This document shows, one piece after another, positions 1 through 12,540 of a stretch of 64,000 nucleotides of DNA; position 1 is the first letter of the stretch; every line of letters begins with the position of its first letter. Below the pieces are notes generated by a model that worked only from the letters and a program-made list of their open reading frames with translations, was not told where the DNA came from and did not search any database. The translations under genes and the position numbers were made by a program. This DNA comes from Plutella xylostella (lineage: Eukaryota > Arthropoda > Insecta > Lepidoptera > Plutellidae). Location: contig NC_064009.1 in assembly GCF_932276165.1 (NCBI RefSeq), positions 7,626,001 through 7,690,000 on the forward strand. Reading direction: 5' to 3'.

Positions 1-755
1 ACTGCCTAATTTTATAACTAGTTTGGCATAGCTAGAATTCCATTTTGTGCCTTTAGAATCAACATATTTGTAGCAGTGGGTAGTCTGGGTAGTAATGAGT
101 CAATGATGATGAAGTTCTTGATAATATATGGTTTGAAATGATGTGAAATAAATGTCTTAAACCATTATAGATTCCCAATCTAACATACTTAATAGGCATT
201 ATATTATCAGAGGACTAGTATGTCTCAGTATGTGTATTATAAATAATAATTATACATATTGTATTAGATTTTTGTATAATGTTCTGTTCATTATCTGGCA
301 AGGGTCTGGTTTATGCTTATCTGAATTAGCAAGGCTGTGCTGTACTAATAAGAATGAACATTGTCCCCTGGGAAGAGAAAACAGATTGAAATCAATTGAT
401 ATATCATAAACAGATACAGATTAATAAAAGATTTATTTATTTATTATTTATTATTAAAAGGCAAAATATTTGAGAACTTTTGTATTTTGTGTGATAAGGG
501 ATTAAATAAATAAATATGACAAAGAGATACATCTTTATCCACGTAATAATACAAATATTGCAGACTCATTGATATTTTATAATACATTATATTATTTTCT
601 GCATGCATTCGTATGCACACATAATAAAAACTTTCGCTAAGTTTGAAAGTAGGTCAAAATAGGATTAATCCTCAATGGTGAATTCCTTGCCATGACATTC
701 AGTCACGCCAATCTGTATAACCATGAACAGTACAAAACTAGAGAAAACTACGTAA
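1..755. other. AT-rich non-coding sequence
   Basis: I see no exon, RNA gene or complete repeat here. If the first exon at 760-885 is real, this is its first intron on the minus strand. Confidence 0.4.
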
Positions 756-759
756 TTAC

Positions 760-885
760 TGTGTCGTATGAAGTAGAAGTGCCCGCATGATTAATATCAT
801 GGTCTTGTCGAAGTAATGGCTCCGTTTCACCACCATCGTCGCTGCTGGACCGTCTATTCGAAGGACGGAATAAGGAGGAACGCAT
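760..885 (-). CDS. Candidate first coding exon with an acidic dileucine motif
   Basis: On the minus strand an ATG at 885-883 opens a 42-codon segment ending at ACA|GTAATT, a usable splice donor in phase 0; read through, it stops three codons later. The peptide is hydrophilic, with a Ser/Arg-rich start (SSLFRPSNRRSSS), an acidic stretch and ETEPLL, which fits the [DE]xxxL[LI] sorting signal of lysosomal or endosomal membrane proteins. GC content is higher than in the flanks. An initiator-like TCAGTT lies upstream at 953-948. The family is not recognised. It may be the first exon of a gene running off the left edge, perhaps sharing it with the similar exons at 16880 and 26554 (inference). A 45-codon unspliced chance ORF is the alternative. 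Confidence 0.42.
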
Positions 886-1713
886 AATACACTTTCAATA
901 AAAACAAACACAAAAAACACGTCTATTTTACACTTTGAACTAGGAAAAACTGATGTTGTTTTCTTGAATCGTATCGTGTGAAAGAAAACTAATGAAAAAC
1001 GTAAACATGTCAACTGTCAGATTGACATTACAAAATGTTGACAAGTCATACTCTGTGAGTAATGTTGCTAGATTGTTATTAATCTGAGGTTGTTTAAGAA
1101 ACTTGGTTGGACTCTGAATAAGTTGGGCACTCTGATTATATTGAAACCAATTTAAGGATATCTCACGCTATACCGTGTGGCATCCGAGTGATGCCGAGCA
1201 ACGGATTTAAGGTGTAGCATGAGGCGTGACTCGGCGTGAGTCATCCTTTATAGTTATAGTGCGAGGAAATAATTTATTATTCTGAAACTTAACGAGGCAA
1301 TAACCATTACAAATATTCTACTCTGTCAACTTTAAAAGACGCGCGGTATAATTTGAAAATGTTGATATTGTTTTGTTTCTTGAACAAGTTTGAATAAAGT
1401 AAAGAATAGACGTAAATAAACACAATCCAGTAAAAAGTTCGAGGTTGGAGAAAGACGTACGAGGTTGGTTGAGGAAAGCCGAGGAGATAATGTTAGGTAT
1501 CTATTTTTGGTTATTTACCTAGGTACTAAGTTTCTATAATGTAGTAAATTATTATAAATTACATAAATACATTGACCGTGTATGACATTGACATTGTACT
1601 TATGTTGTAAATAGTTAGCTGGCCTTGGCATTGCATTTATTTATTGCATAGGTAAAGTACATAAACATAACTTTACATTTTACCTATACTTACCACATAC
1701 TTATTTATCCTAA
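886..1713. other. Presumed upstream region of the 885 exon; otherwise unassigned
   Basis: AT-rich. The first 130 bp would be 5' UTR and promoter of the exon ending at 885. I see no repeat structure in the rest. Confidence 0.3.
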
Positions 1714-1799
1714 TCCTAACTAATATTATAAATGCGAAAGTAACTGTTTCTGTCTGTCTGTCTGTCTGTCCGCGAAGCGAAGCGCGCGGGAACAGCTAG
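1714..1799 (+). mobile_element. Helitron-like non-autonomous element, internally deleted
   Basis: It starts TCCTAACTAATATTATAAAT, runs through a (CTGT)n microsatellite and jumps directly to the 3' end (GCGCGCGGGAACAGCTAG, then T). The roughly 120-bp middle found in full copies (for example 18344-18550) is missing. TC...CTAG termini with A and T flanks fit Helitrons; the family resembles what is called Lep1 in Lepidoptera. Confidence 0.7.
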
Positions 1800-1817
1800 T
1801 TATTTATATATTACTTA

Positions 1818-2032
1818 CTAGCTATGCCCGCGCGCTTCGCTTCGCCTTAAAAAGTTTTCCCGTGGGAATTCCGGGATAAAAAGTAGCCTATGTTCTTTCC
1901 CAGGGTCTAGACCGTATGTATTACAAATTTCATTCAAATCCGTTCAGTAGTTTTGGCATGAAAGAGTAACAGACAGACAGACAGACAGACAGACACAGTT
2001 ACTTTCGCATTTATAATATTAGTTAGGTAGGA
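1818..2032 (-). mobile_element. Helitron-like non-autonomous element
   Basis: Near full-length copy in reverse orientation: CTAG at 1818-1821, the conserved middle (rc of CTACTGAACGGATTTGAATG), a (CAGA)n tract and the AATATTAGTTAGG end. It lies 18 bp from the deleted copy at 1714-1799, with the two 3' ends facing each other. No coding capacity. Confidence 0.75.
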
Positions 2033-3353
2033 TATAGTTAGGATATATCTCTGATTGCTGATTTGATTACCTTGGTATCTACGGTTATTGTACCGTACTC
2101 ATAAATTATTATTATAGCTGTCTAGTAAATGTTACGTAAAAACAGTTTTTTTAACTTTATCTAATTTAATTAAAGTAAGATTCATGTCTACGTGTTGTCT
2201 ATCTAATTTATATTAGTCAAGTATAAACAAACTGAAAAATGAGTAAGTACTTTACGTTAAAGTATGTAAATACTTACTGTTAAAGATAACTCTGTAAATA
2301 GGTCGCCCTGCACAAACACAGAAAGTACCTACTCAACTCACACGTTAATTATTTCGAGACATAGCTGTTCTTCAACTATACCTATTAAAATGTATACAAA
2401 TCATATCTAGGTGATCTAGTTTACAAGCCTAAAATTTATTCACCTACTTAGTACTTACACGAACACAGACTGTGTAGGGTAGGTAGGAACGTTATTCTGT
2501 AATTTAGCGTTTAGGTTGTACTTGTAGGTTACGTGCTAACAAACCATAACAATTTTGTATCAACACCCACATCTATGTGATTAATTTGAGTCTAGACTTT
2601 CGTTTATCAAATTTTACGTAGGTAATTTGGTATCGCAATGTGTTTCGACATTAGGTAACCTACCTAGGGAAGTTTATTTTTCTATATAGGTACCTCAAAT
2701 TGCGATTTTGGGGGTGGATGAAACAACCTCCTTTCTCATTATGAATATCAACCATTATGTCGCATTCGCTTATCTATTGGTATTGGCCCTTTCTAAATAA
2801 TAAGAAGCAGAACTGAATACTTACCGCTTTACCGCTACTCTACTGACTATGATTAATATGTGTAGGGTTTTCTACTTCCATGGTGTAGGGATTTTATTTT
2901 ACTACGTACCAAGAGATACCTATCATCATTAAGCATCTACTACAGAAACATGTCCTAAAAAGGCTGTTTTGGATACCCTCCGGCTAGTAGACAACCTCGA
3001 CAATCACGGAAGTGAAGAAATGGAGTCGGTGAACTAGCATCATGTCCTGTATCTGTATGTATACGAGTAGGTACTTATAACAAGTAACTACACATGAAAA
3101 AACTAACCTGTACTTGTATGGTAATAAATGCGACATGTTGTAGGAAATGCTGTTTTTTTAAATCAGGATGTTCGTAGGTATTGATTTATAGTTACGGAAC
3201 AACTATCAATATCGGAACAACCGATCAGTTTAGGAATAAAGGATTGATATGGAATGAAACGTGTTTTAAACCTATTTTAAATAGGTATGTAAGTACTTAA
3301 ATATGTAAATATCCTGCTTAAGAGTAGGATGTCTAAGTACTTATAGGTAAGTA
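2033..3353. other. AT-rich non-coding sequence
   Basis: No coding, RNA or repeat feature recognised. Confidence 0.4.
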
Positions 3354-3420
3354 TACAGGGTGGAAAATAAGAATGGGTCGAGAAGTTTTAAATCGTATTT
3401 TTTTTAAGATGTAAAACTTC
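3354..3420 (+). repeat. Single terminus of a TACAGGGTGG MITE
   Basis: GTATACAGGGTGGAAAAT matches the ends of the TA-flanked elements at 39207-40222 and 19205-19446. No partner terminus is visible, so this is a truncated copy. Confidence 0.45.
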
Positions 3421-3600
3421 CAACTAAAAAAAATAATTGTCTTAGCGCTACTAAAAGCCTACGTCGTTTCGTAGCTCCAATATATAGAATAGGTAAGTAG
3501 TAGGGATATTCACTAAAGTACCTAAGTAGCTTAGGGCCACCAAGTAGCAAAGGCATTTTCACGAAAAAAAAATGAACTCCCTGTTTACTTAGTATTTACA

Positions 3601-3765
3601 TCTGTTTTTTAATCTCAGATACTACCCAACCTGAAACATTCTGAACGGTTCATGAACAGTCGATTGTCCCACCAATATACGTCACTATTAATTGCGGGAC
3701 AATCGACTGTTGATGAACCGTTCAGAATGTTTCAGGTTGTGTAGTATCTGAGACTAAAAAACAGA
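3601..3765. repeat. Foldback element with 70-bp arms
   Basis: Positions 3601-3670 and 3696-3765 are reverse complements with only three mismatches in 70 bp, around a 25-nt loop. The arms begin TCTGTTTTTTA. I see no clear target duplication. A transcript would fold into a long, nearly perfect hairpin. It is either a MITE or a young inverted duplication. Confidence 0.85.
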
Positions 3766-5639
3766 CGATAATTTATTATTCCATTATTATTATATGCAAA
3801 TATACTGACCTATCAAATTATATATCCTCGTTAATATTATTAACCGTATGACAATTTCTGATAAAACTATTATACATGTCTTATCTAAAATGGCTGATAA
3901 TATCGAATAACTTTACTAATCTTCTTTTATATTAGTCTATACAAACGTGACAAATATGATACCTAAAGAAAATTAAGTTGGTACCTATTTAATACGAGTA
4001 GATAATCTTATCTATAGAGGATCAATCTATCGATACGAGTGATTGCAGGTAAACCGTATGTTATTTAATAACATTTTTGAGTTCTTACGAAGCTAAGTAC
4101 CATTATCATACCTAAGTATTTACTAAACTAAACTTAAAATTATACACCATGAAACGGAACAAATATTTCTGAAGTGTTACGAATCCAATTGTATTTAATT
4201 GTAAATAGGTATATAGAGGGCATCAAGGGAAAAGGTACCAGAACCATAAGGTTTGCCTGTAGTACCTAATCCTAATCCTTATAAATATTATGTACCCTAT
4301 TTACCTACATTTACACCCTGTCCATATTTTTATATGGGAGATCGCATAAAACTGTTTATTTTGCGAGGTTATGATGCATGTAATTTACATCCTAAGTTTT
4401 GGGTCTGCTTTCTTGAAAGAATTATTAGGTATTATATGATACAAAGATAATTTCAGAAAGCTAACAATAACACTTGAGGTAACCTAAGTGCTAGAAATGG
4501 TGCAAGATCAACTGTTATCATTATCAGAGACAAACTTTGAGATAAGTAATACTTTGAGTGTCTGCAATAATTCTTATCATTTCAAATGATAAGTGATAGC
4601 CGGTATTTCTTCAACACGGATTAACTTGTACCACCCACTAGTGTTAATCGTAAAGAATGTCTTATCTTAAGTACCATAGAAAATAACAAAATGTAACCTA
4701 CCTACGTTGAGTGCAGATTATACAGGATGGAATTTTATCAGTGGAAGTTTAGCGTATCCGACGAGCAACTTTCATTATGCGACTAAAGTTGACCGCGCGA
4801 ATAGACAAATAATTTTAGTGAAGTTCTTTTATTCGCGCGAAAGAGTTATTGCTATAGAAATGATGTAATTACTTACTGTCGAAGTTGTTTCAAAAGTATA
4901 CCAACAATAATTAATTATGTACCTACCTATATGATTGTAGGTCCCATCCAAAATGTACTTATGAATTTGCTAAAAAAATGGGATTCGCGATCTAATCCTT
5001 TATGAATGTTGCTTATAGTATGTCGTGTTGGGTACCTACTTACTGAAAGGACCTGTTTGAATTATGATCAAAATTTCGTAGGTATAGGGTGGATGAAACC
5101 AAATTTTCAAAATTTGCTGACAATATAATATGGTCTAGTTCGTCTGGGTAAGAACATAGGTATATAGGTACTTACAGATGAAATTCTTCCTTGTACCTAT
5201 ATTGATACGGTACGGTAGTAACGGTATGTACACAATTACTTTAACTACTTACATAATATTTTAGGTATGTATGCGTGTAATGTAAATGTAACATGGATGG
5301 TAGTTATTGACGAGGTAAGTATTAACAATAACTACTTATATGTATCGTTAATAATTACATACCATACGTTATAATATATTAACCTCTTATGTGCTGATTG
5401 TTAATAGTTAATTATGCTTATTGATTAAAATAATTTAAAGTTTGTGTAAAATTTCCTCTACTTACTAATAAAATTACGGCAAACAGTTATCGGATTCCCA
5501 CAAACACCGGTAAATAGAGCAACCTGTACATGTAATTTCTATTTTCGAAATAACTTGTAAAAATTGTCAAAAAAAATGGAAAATTGGAAACAAAATTTTC
5601 CACTGTAATGAAAAACTCGCGATTTTTTTCACTCGTTGC
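3766..5639. other. AT-rich non-coding sequence
   Basis: No exon is supported. A lone TACAGGATGG at 4731 may be another decayed TA-MITE end. Confidence 0.4.
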
Positions 5640-5830
5640 AGGCAATGGCTGTCGGTTACTCAGCCAATTTCCCTGCTGTCACGAACAGGACTGGCCGCGG
5701 CGTGAGCGGGCGCGACACATATACAACACTTTGTAGCCGGTACTGAAGTGGTTGGGAAATAGCAGAAAACGCAAAACAATGTTCCGAGTCGCGCTGTGAC
5801 GTCGCAATCTAAGCGCATGCGCGATAACTT
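5640..5830. promoter_or_regulatory. GC-rich, promoter-like island
   Basis: This GC-rich pocket in AT-rich DNA contains a CRE-like TGACGTCG (5797-5804) and a palindromic GCGCATGCGC (5813-5822), which matches the NRF1/Ewg core motif. Such a pair is typical of insect housekeeping or alternative promoters. A 31-codon ORF starts at the plus-strand ATG at 5645 but ends without an obvious donor. The direction of any transcription is unknown. Confidence 0.35.
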
Positions 5831-6239
5831 TAATTGGATTCATTAAAATCCTGCTGAAAAAACTTATAGCACTAAATATCTAACTGAAAATAATACATAG
5901 TTACTTACTTAATTGTAAAAATGGTGATGCGAGGGTGATAATTTGGTCATAAGCATTACTCTACTGTAATGAACAGCTGAGTAAACATACTTATTACCTA
6001 CCTACTTACTTATTTATTACTGCATTTATAAAAGGTGGGCGAAAATTAACTTCATTCGCGTATCGCTTACTTTTCCGCTCAAGCGTTCCGGGTTCGATTT
6101 CCAGCCCTTTTTACGGGTCTGAAAGATGGCACATTCTTGATACATAGGTACTAGACAAATTAATATAATAAGTAATAATTTCAGAAAGTAATATTTTTAT
6201 AAATAATAAATAAGGAGTCACTAAGGCATTTATTTCCTA
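5831..6239. other. Unassigned, with a tRNA-like box B
   Basis: GGTTCGATTTC at 6091-6101, in the context CCGGGTTCGATTTCCAGCC, looks like the box B and T-arm of a tRNA-derived SINE remnant. The 5' half is not recognisable as a tRNA, so I do not call a tRNA gene. Confidence 0.3.
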
Positions 6240-6390
6240 CTAGCTGTTCCCGCGCGCTTCGCTTCGCCTTAAAAAGTTTTCCCGTGGGAATTCCGGGATA
6301 AAAAGTAGCCTATGTTCTTTCCCAGGGTCTAGACCGTATGTATACCAAATTTCATTCAAATCCGTTCAGTAGTTTTGGCGTGAAAGAGTA

Positions 6391-6423
<33 letters not shown>

Positions 6424-6462
6424 GAGACACAGTTACTTTCGCATTTATAATATTAGTAAGGA
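6240..6462 (-). mobile_element. Helitron-like non-autonomous element
   Basis: Full copy: CTAG at 6240-6243, conserved middle, long (CAGA)n tract, and the reversed TC head at 6462. Same family as 18344-18550. Non-coding. Confidence 0.78.
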
Positions 6463-6899
6463 TAAGGATAAGTACCTACACTAACATTGTTTAAAAAATT
6501 ATTAATAACTTGTTAATACTTAATTAAGAATTATAATAACCGTACTCAGAGAATACATACCAATAATTCATTTCATAATTAATTAACATTACTGCCTTAC
6601 ATTTAATTGCATTTTTTTCTATTTACAGCGTCTATGTATTACAGACAATACCTATGTACCTATGTGCTAACTACCAACTTGGATTGATTACAAATTACAT
6701 GCAGGAAATTGATTTTGTAGGCACCCAAGTTTTATAACAATCATGTGAATCCTACTTCTAATTAATCAATGGAAGTTTAATTGCAGTCATAGATTTTATT
6801 TCTATATCTCGTGAACGGAAGGAAGACGGAATGATACAATGTAGGGTCAGCCTTGAACCCTGTTTCCACGTGTAAGAAGGTTCTACTATGTACTTACTA
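6463..6899. other. AT-rich non-coding sequence
   Basis: Nothing recognised. Confidence 0.4.
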
Positions 6900-7110
6900 C
6901 CCTCACTTACAAGCAATGAAAAAGTTCCACTTGCAAAATTTCAGATGACCCCAATTTTTTAAAGCCATTAATTTAGAATTTGATCAAAATATTTATGTTT
7001 TTAGTTGGTAATATTCTGATTTTCTCTGTTATGTACTTCAATATTGCAGAAGTCTTTTCCGTAGAAATTCGGTGCTATTGTCACTGGAACCTTTTCATTG
7101 CCCTTGTGTG
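6900..7110. mobile_element. TA-flanked MITE, CAATGAAAAAGTTCCA family
   Basis: The left end has GCAATGAAAAAGTTCCACTT and the right end has CACTGGAACCTTTTCATTGC, so these are inverted termini. The right end is followed by TA. Sister copies are at 22183-22748 and 59913-60153. About 210 bp, non-coding. TA target duplications suggest a Tc1/mariner-type source (inference). Confidence 0.7.
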
Positions 7111-9659
7111 TAGTAGGTACTGGTAGTACTTACATACTAATATATAGTCTTGCATACTAGTATATACCTAGATTACCTAGCTTAAATGGTTCAAACTCCG
7201 ATGAATCAATCAATGGTCCCTCAACAGTCAATTAATTGTTACTCCACAGAATTTTTGGTCCAACCGAAACGTTTACTCAAACTTACGAAACTTTTGACTA
7301 GACATACAGCAGTTAATGGCAGTTACAGCACCCTTTAGCGATCGTGATATTCGTGATTCTATACAAAACATATTTATGTATAACTAATATTTATGTTACT
7401 TAGGTATCAAGGCAGCAGACAGCCTTAGGACATTACGGTACTGCTCGTCAGGGGACCAGTCTGATCAATCATCATCATCAGCCATGAGTTCTGGTTACTT
7501 GTAAGTATATATTTAGCAGTCTTGTGTAACCAGTTTGCGGAAGTCAATAACCTTCCATTGCATAAGATGTGAGTAATTGCACTCATCACTCATCTTTGAG
7601 CTCTATAACATTTGTTGGTATAGGATAGGGTAAGAATTAGGCTTTTATACGTAATCGAAGAGTAAAGTTTGGAAAGTGTACATTTTTTGTGTAACAGGAA
7701 AAAGACCTCCCTCGTAGCTCTACAGCTACTAGGGAAACCCCCGCAAAGCATAGGCTCGTGTCGAGTCACGAAGCCAAGCTACTCTGCAAACTTACCATTC
7801 TGAAAACTATTATTGTTCTCATTTAACGGTGTCTAGACCAAAAATATCACAGGACAAAAAAACTTTGTATTGAAAAGCAAATTTATAAGTAATTCTTTTT
7901 TTCGTCTCTTTTGTAAGTCAGTTAGGTAGATTTTTGTAGAACAAAAGATTATTTGAATGCTAAATTTTGTGTGACCGAGTTTTGAATTAACAATACTACC
8001 GATGTACGTACAGATTTTAGCAACAGTCAGCCAACTAAACATAAGTAATAACTGCATTAAATCTCCATGTAGACAACATCGATAAACTTTCAAAAACCAA
8101 TTCTGAAAATGTGGAAAAAATAGCTGTTTCATAGATAGCATGTAATGTTGTATTTCTTTTTAACTTTATAACACAGTAAATGCATTTTGTAATTGTTTTA
8201 TATAATTGGGTTCAATAAGATTGAGGATATAATACATAATATATAGAACATAGGTCCGCATTCCTATTTTCAGAAAGATCTGAGATTTATAGGTACTTCT
8301 GACCATAGAACAACGCGGACTCGGGTGTACCTACATTCTCAATGCTTCTGACGAATGAATGTAGTTGGCTTCGGACACCTTAAGTAACCTTATACTTGTA
8401 TGTTTGAAACGGCTGGTCCATTTTTTATAAATCAGGCATTCACCCTTGATTAACACAAAGGCTACGTTTTATCCTGGAATTCCTACAGAAAAACCTTCTA
8501 ACGGGAAGCAAAGTTCGCTGGAAAAACTAGTTTGCAATTAATTTCGTCTATAGTATTATGTTAAAATCCCTTCCTAATTATTTTCAGCTCTTTTTATTGT
8601 AGGTATTTATTATTAATAGATATTTGCCAACAATAAATTTGAGAAAATCGTTAACTTAATTATTAATTACCTTTTCTTGACAAGCGAATTCCGAATCGTC
8701 TTCAGAGAAAAAATTCACATTATAAAGCACAACACTATTTGGTGGCATTTTCCTTTAGAAAATTAAAAATAATTCTAAAATTTTTTCAAGGTTTCTTTCT
8801 AAGTTTCGATTCGGACTGGTCAGTGTTATTGCTCTAAACTACTTTTATAAGTAGCAGGAGTCCAGTGTGGTTTTCCTCAAAGGAGTCCGGTATACCGTAT
8901 ACCTATAGCATTTAGATTAGTAGGATCTCCATATTCTCCATACTGGAAATTTAAAATTATGAAATTTGGTTTATCAAAAAAAAAAACATCCTGTCAGTTT
9001 CCAGTAGATACCTACCGGTACCGAGTAGGTAATCTACTCAACTCAAAGTGACTTCAAAAAAAGTTTATTTATTTATTTACACTTATCACATTAACAAAAG
9101 CACGAGTTCCCACATAGGTATACGAGTAGTTACTAGTTATTATTGTGATACCTATACAAAACGTTACTCACAGAATAGTCGCATTTACATTAGTAAATAC
9201 TTATAAGTTCGTTTGATTTATAAACACATCAAGAATCGTAGTCGGACTTGACTCATTCACTTCACAAATTATATGAAAAACGACAAAAAAAAACATTTGA
9301 ATAATTGATCACATTAAATACGTTGCGGTAGACTGTGACGGTGACTGAATTCTGAAACAATCCATATTTTAAATTGAAATATGGTATTTAAGTATTCTTT
9401 CATCAATAATAATACAAGTACTAAAGAGAAAAACGGTTTATTGGCACTTGATGTAGAAGAAGGATATTATGGTGGATGTAAAGTAAAAAATCACTTACAT
9501 AGAAGGTAGGTAGCAAAGTCGCTTTTCGCATACATGTATATAATTATGTATATTATACGTATTCTACCTATATGCTTATATCTTTAAACTTAAACAAAGG
9601 AATTTAATGCGGATTTTATACATAAGTAGAGTTATTTAAGAGGAAGTCCTACATGTAGG
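7111..9659. other. AT-rich non-coding sequence
   Basis: No gene is supported. CATCATCATCAGCC near 7469 resembles the reversed tail of an RTE-type LINE but is too short to call. A TTTATTTATTTATTTAC run near 9063 may be a decayed LINE tail. Confidence 0.35.
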
Positions 9660-9702
9660 CGAAATTTCTTGTCACTGGAACTTTTTCAATGCTTGTGAGT
9701 GT
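9660..9702. repeat. Orphan right end of the TA-MITE family
   Basis: CACTGGAACTTTTTCAATGC followed by TTGTGAGTG and TA matches the right terminus of the copy at 6900-7110. No left end is found. Confidence 0.5.
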
Positions 9703-9911
9703 ATATCTATTGTTACGTGTTACATACATACATACATGTATACATATAGGTATGTTTGTACACCAAATTCTATCTACTACTACTCTTTTCAGTTTCGACG
9801 CATAGAGTGAGTATGACATCGATCACGTAGTAAATTAAAGCATTCATACAAATAGCAGAGCACAGGAAGACATGGCGTCATGAATAATAAAAGATTTCCT
9901 GCAATGGCCCA

Positions 9912-10193
9912 TTGTGCTTTGTGGTATGCTGTCAGCACCATACCTACGCTGCCATTATATTTTATAATTCGCCGGTTTTGTGCAATTTAAAACAAATTTG
10001 GGCTGACCGATTGATACAGAAGGATACGAAATTTATGTGGAATTGTTTTCGACAGACGAACAAATGTAAACAGGAATCTGAGAGGAAAATATGGGATCAG
10101 TTTTTGCAATCTAGCGGAATCCAAGAACGTCACAAATATGAGACCGACTTGCAGATTTATCTTAATGAATTAAAAACCACCTTAACCCCGTAA
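9912..10193 (+). CDS. Possible coding exon or gene fragment, unknown family
   Basis: An open frame ends at the TAA closing at 10193. Its C-terminal 65 residues look like protein: charged, no low complexity, a Trp/Cys-containing stretch (KFMWNCFRQTNKCKQ) and an amphipathic end (YETDLQIYLNELKTTL). No ATG lies in frame at the start, so an exon beginning at an acceptor such as CTGTCAG (near 9931-9937) is more likely than a complete gene. A repeat starts 67 bp downstream. The family is not recognised. It could be a last exon on the plus strand, a processed remnant or chance. Confidence 0.33.
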   Translation: MCFVVCCQHHTYAAIIFYNSPVLCNLKQIWADRLIQKDTKFMWNCFRQTNKCKQESERKIWDQFLQSSGIQERHKYETDLQIYLNELKTTLTP

Positions 10194-10260
10194 AACATGA
10201 ACAGTGTGATTCACTAACTAGACTAAACCCCATATGAAATCTATCTCTCTATTGACTCTT

Positions 10261-10882
10261 TTTAGGGTTCCGTAGCCAAAATGGCAAAAACGGAACCCTT
10301 ATAGTTTCGTCATGTCCGTCTGTCCGTCTGTCCGTCTGTCCGTCTGTCCGTCTGTCCGTCTGTCCGTCTGTCCGTCTGTCCGTCTGTCCGTCTGTCACAG
10401 CCGATTTACTCGGAAACTATAAGTACTACAGTGATGAAATTTGATGGGAATATGTGTTGTATGAACCGCTACAAAAATATGACATTAAATAGTAAAAAAA
10501 AGAATTGGGGGTGGGGCCCCCCATACATGTAACTGAGGGATGAAATTTTTTTTTTCGATGTACATACCCGTGTGGGGTATCAATGGAAAGGTCTTTTAAA
10601 ATGATATAAAGTTTTCTAAAAAACATTTTTCTTAAAGTGAACGGTTTTTGAGATATCAGCTCTCAAAGTCGTAAAAAGTATGTCCCCCCCCCCTCTATTT
10701 TTATAACTACGGGGTATAAAATTCTAAAAAAAATAGAGGTGATGCATGCTAATTAACTCTTTCAACGATTTTTGGTTTGATCAAAGTATCTCTTATAGTT
10801 TTTGAGATAGGTTGATTTAACTGTAATTGCTGCTACGGAACCCTTTGTGCGCGAGCCCGACTCGCACTTGGCCGGTTTTTTA
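10261..10882 (+). repeat. Interspersed repeat with a (GTCCGTCT)n core
   Basis: It starts AGGGTTCCGTAGCC, contains an inverted GGGTTCCGT/ACGGAACCC pair, then about 90 bp of an 8-bp tandem (GTCCGTCT, about 10309-10400), and ends GACTCGCACTTGGCCGG plus a T run. I recognise this head and tail as a very common lepidopteran repeat. Whether it is a SINE or another non-autonomous class cannot be settled here. No protein is encoded. Confidence 0.7.
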
Positions 10883-12540
10883 ATAAGTACATCAGACAAG
10901 ACAATCCATTTCACATAGTATAAAATGAATTGTGGAAGAATTGATATTATATTAGGTATTGTACAATAAAAGAAGATTTTCTACTAAATACCTAGCTCGT
11001 ATATTTTAGGAATGGGGTCAGCGCGTTCAACCTGTTTTAATTTTTTGTTTAATAAAAGAAGAAAGTGTAAGTTTGGCTGTCCATACTTTACCAAAAGACT
11101 TTTTAAAACATTTTTAGATGTTTTTCTAGCAGGTAAGTATACATATAATAATAATTAAGTCATGTCAACACTTAAAATATTTAGTTGCTCAGTTTACTTT
11201 TTATACAAGCATCTAAACTTATAATTATTGGAATGCAGTTAGTTCGTATAAAAATGACACAATACCTAAGTTGTATTTATAAACTAGATCATTTCATAGA
11301 AAAGGTATGTAAAATGTGTCAACCGGTCATAGTCATTGGTTTCCAATCAAAATCAAGGCTGGATTTTTATTTTATGAATGGTTATAAGTATAGTACTTTC
11401 AATATTACCTGACCCCCATAAATAAAATTAACTATGAGTAGGTTATTATGCTTATATTATGCTTACACGAAAATATAGAAATTTCGGTAGATATAACCAA
11501 CGTATTGCATTGCTTTAATTATTTCAGATACAGGTAGTATAACAAGTAGGTCTTAGTTTAAGTCCGCTTTACTTGGTGGTGCATATGTAAGTAGTTATGA
11601 AATAATAATGGTCATTTTATGATAGGTTAGGTACCTACATACAATTAGGTACATTATGTACCAATGACGCTACTGCAGAAAATTTAACACCTTTCACGTG
11701 CAGAAACATGTGATGAACAAATTGTACTTTAATAACCATAGACAAACAACTATAATGACAGTCAATCTATCAGTTCTTACATCTAACAGGCGGAAATAAT
11801 ATGAAAAACGTGAGATCTTGCCCAGACTCACCAGCCACTTATGGAACTAAGCACAATGAGTCCACAATGATAGCAGCATCTTATCGAAATCCTTGTCTGT
11901 TACATTTACAATGCAGCTTCATATTCTATATGTAGGTACTTAACTTCTGTATGTCTTCATAAAAACAAAAGACATTCAAATCGATCAAATCGTCTTTGAC
12001 CTATGTGGATATATACGACTGAAGAATAAGTACTTACTCGTACATAAGTCTGTGGTGATAAAATAAAATAAGTATTTTATGTTCTTACTTATGTAGGCTC
12101 CCAGAATCATAAGTATGTGTAGGTAGGACGTAAAATAGTAACCAAATAGGTATATGTTTACACATAAGTACAATGTATACAATGAAAAATGTACCTCTAG
12201 GTAGGTAGATTTTCCGTTGAAATAATAACATTTGTCGCCATTGTGTTAGCTCCTGGCAGGTTGACGCTAAATACTTAATTTAATTTGCTCATTTAGTGAT
12301 AATTACTTGTGCTTACATTTAAGTATTAACGTTGCGTCTTTAGTGTAGGGTACCTATTTAGTACTTAAGTAACTTGAATTCTTAGACGTAGTAAGGTACA
12401 AATTATAAATCTATTTAAAGTTTTTTCCAGAGAAAAACATGTTGACATAAGATCGCGTCCACAAAATAACTCATCATACGGACATCATTGTCATTGTCAA
12501 TAGTAATGAGAAGCTTTATATTCTTTCTGCGTTCTGATTA
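10883..12540. other. AT-rich non-coding sequence
   Basis: Small ORFs are present, but none has codon character, splice context or recognisable content. Confidence 0.4.

Noticed and set aside
756..1013. 85-codon minus ORF
   Set aside because: A different frame of the same segment (885-760) has a better start, composition and donor.
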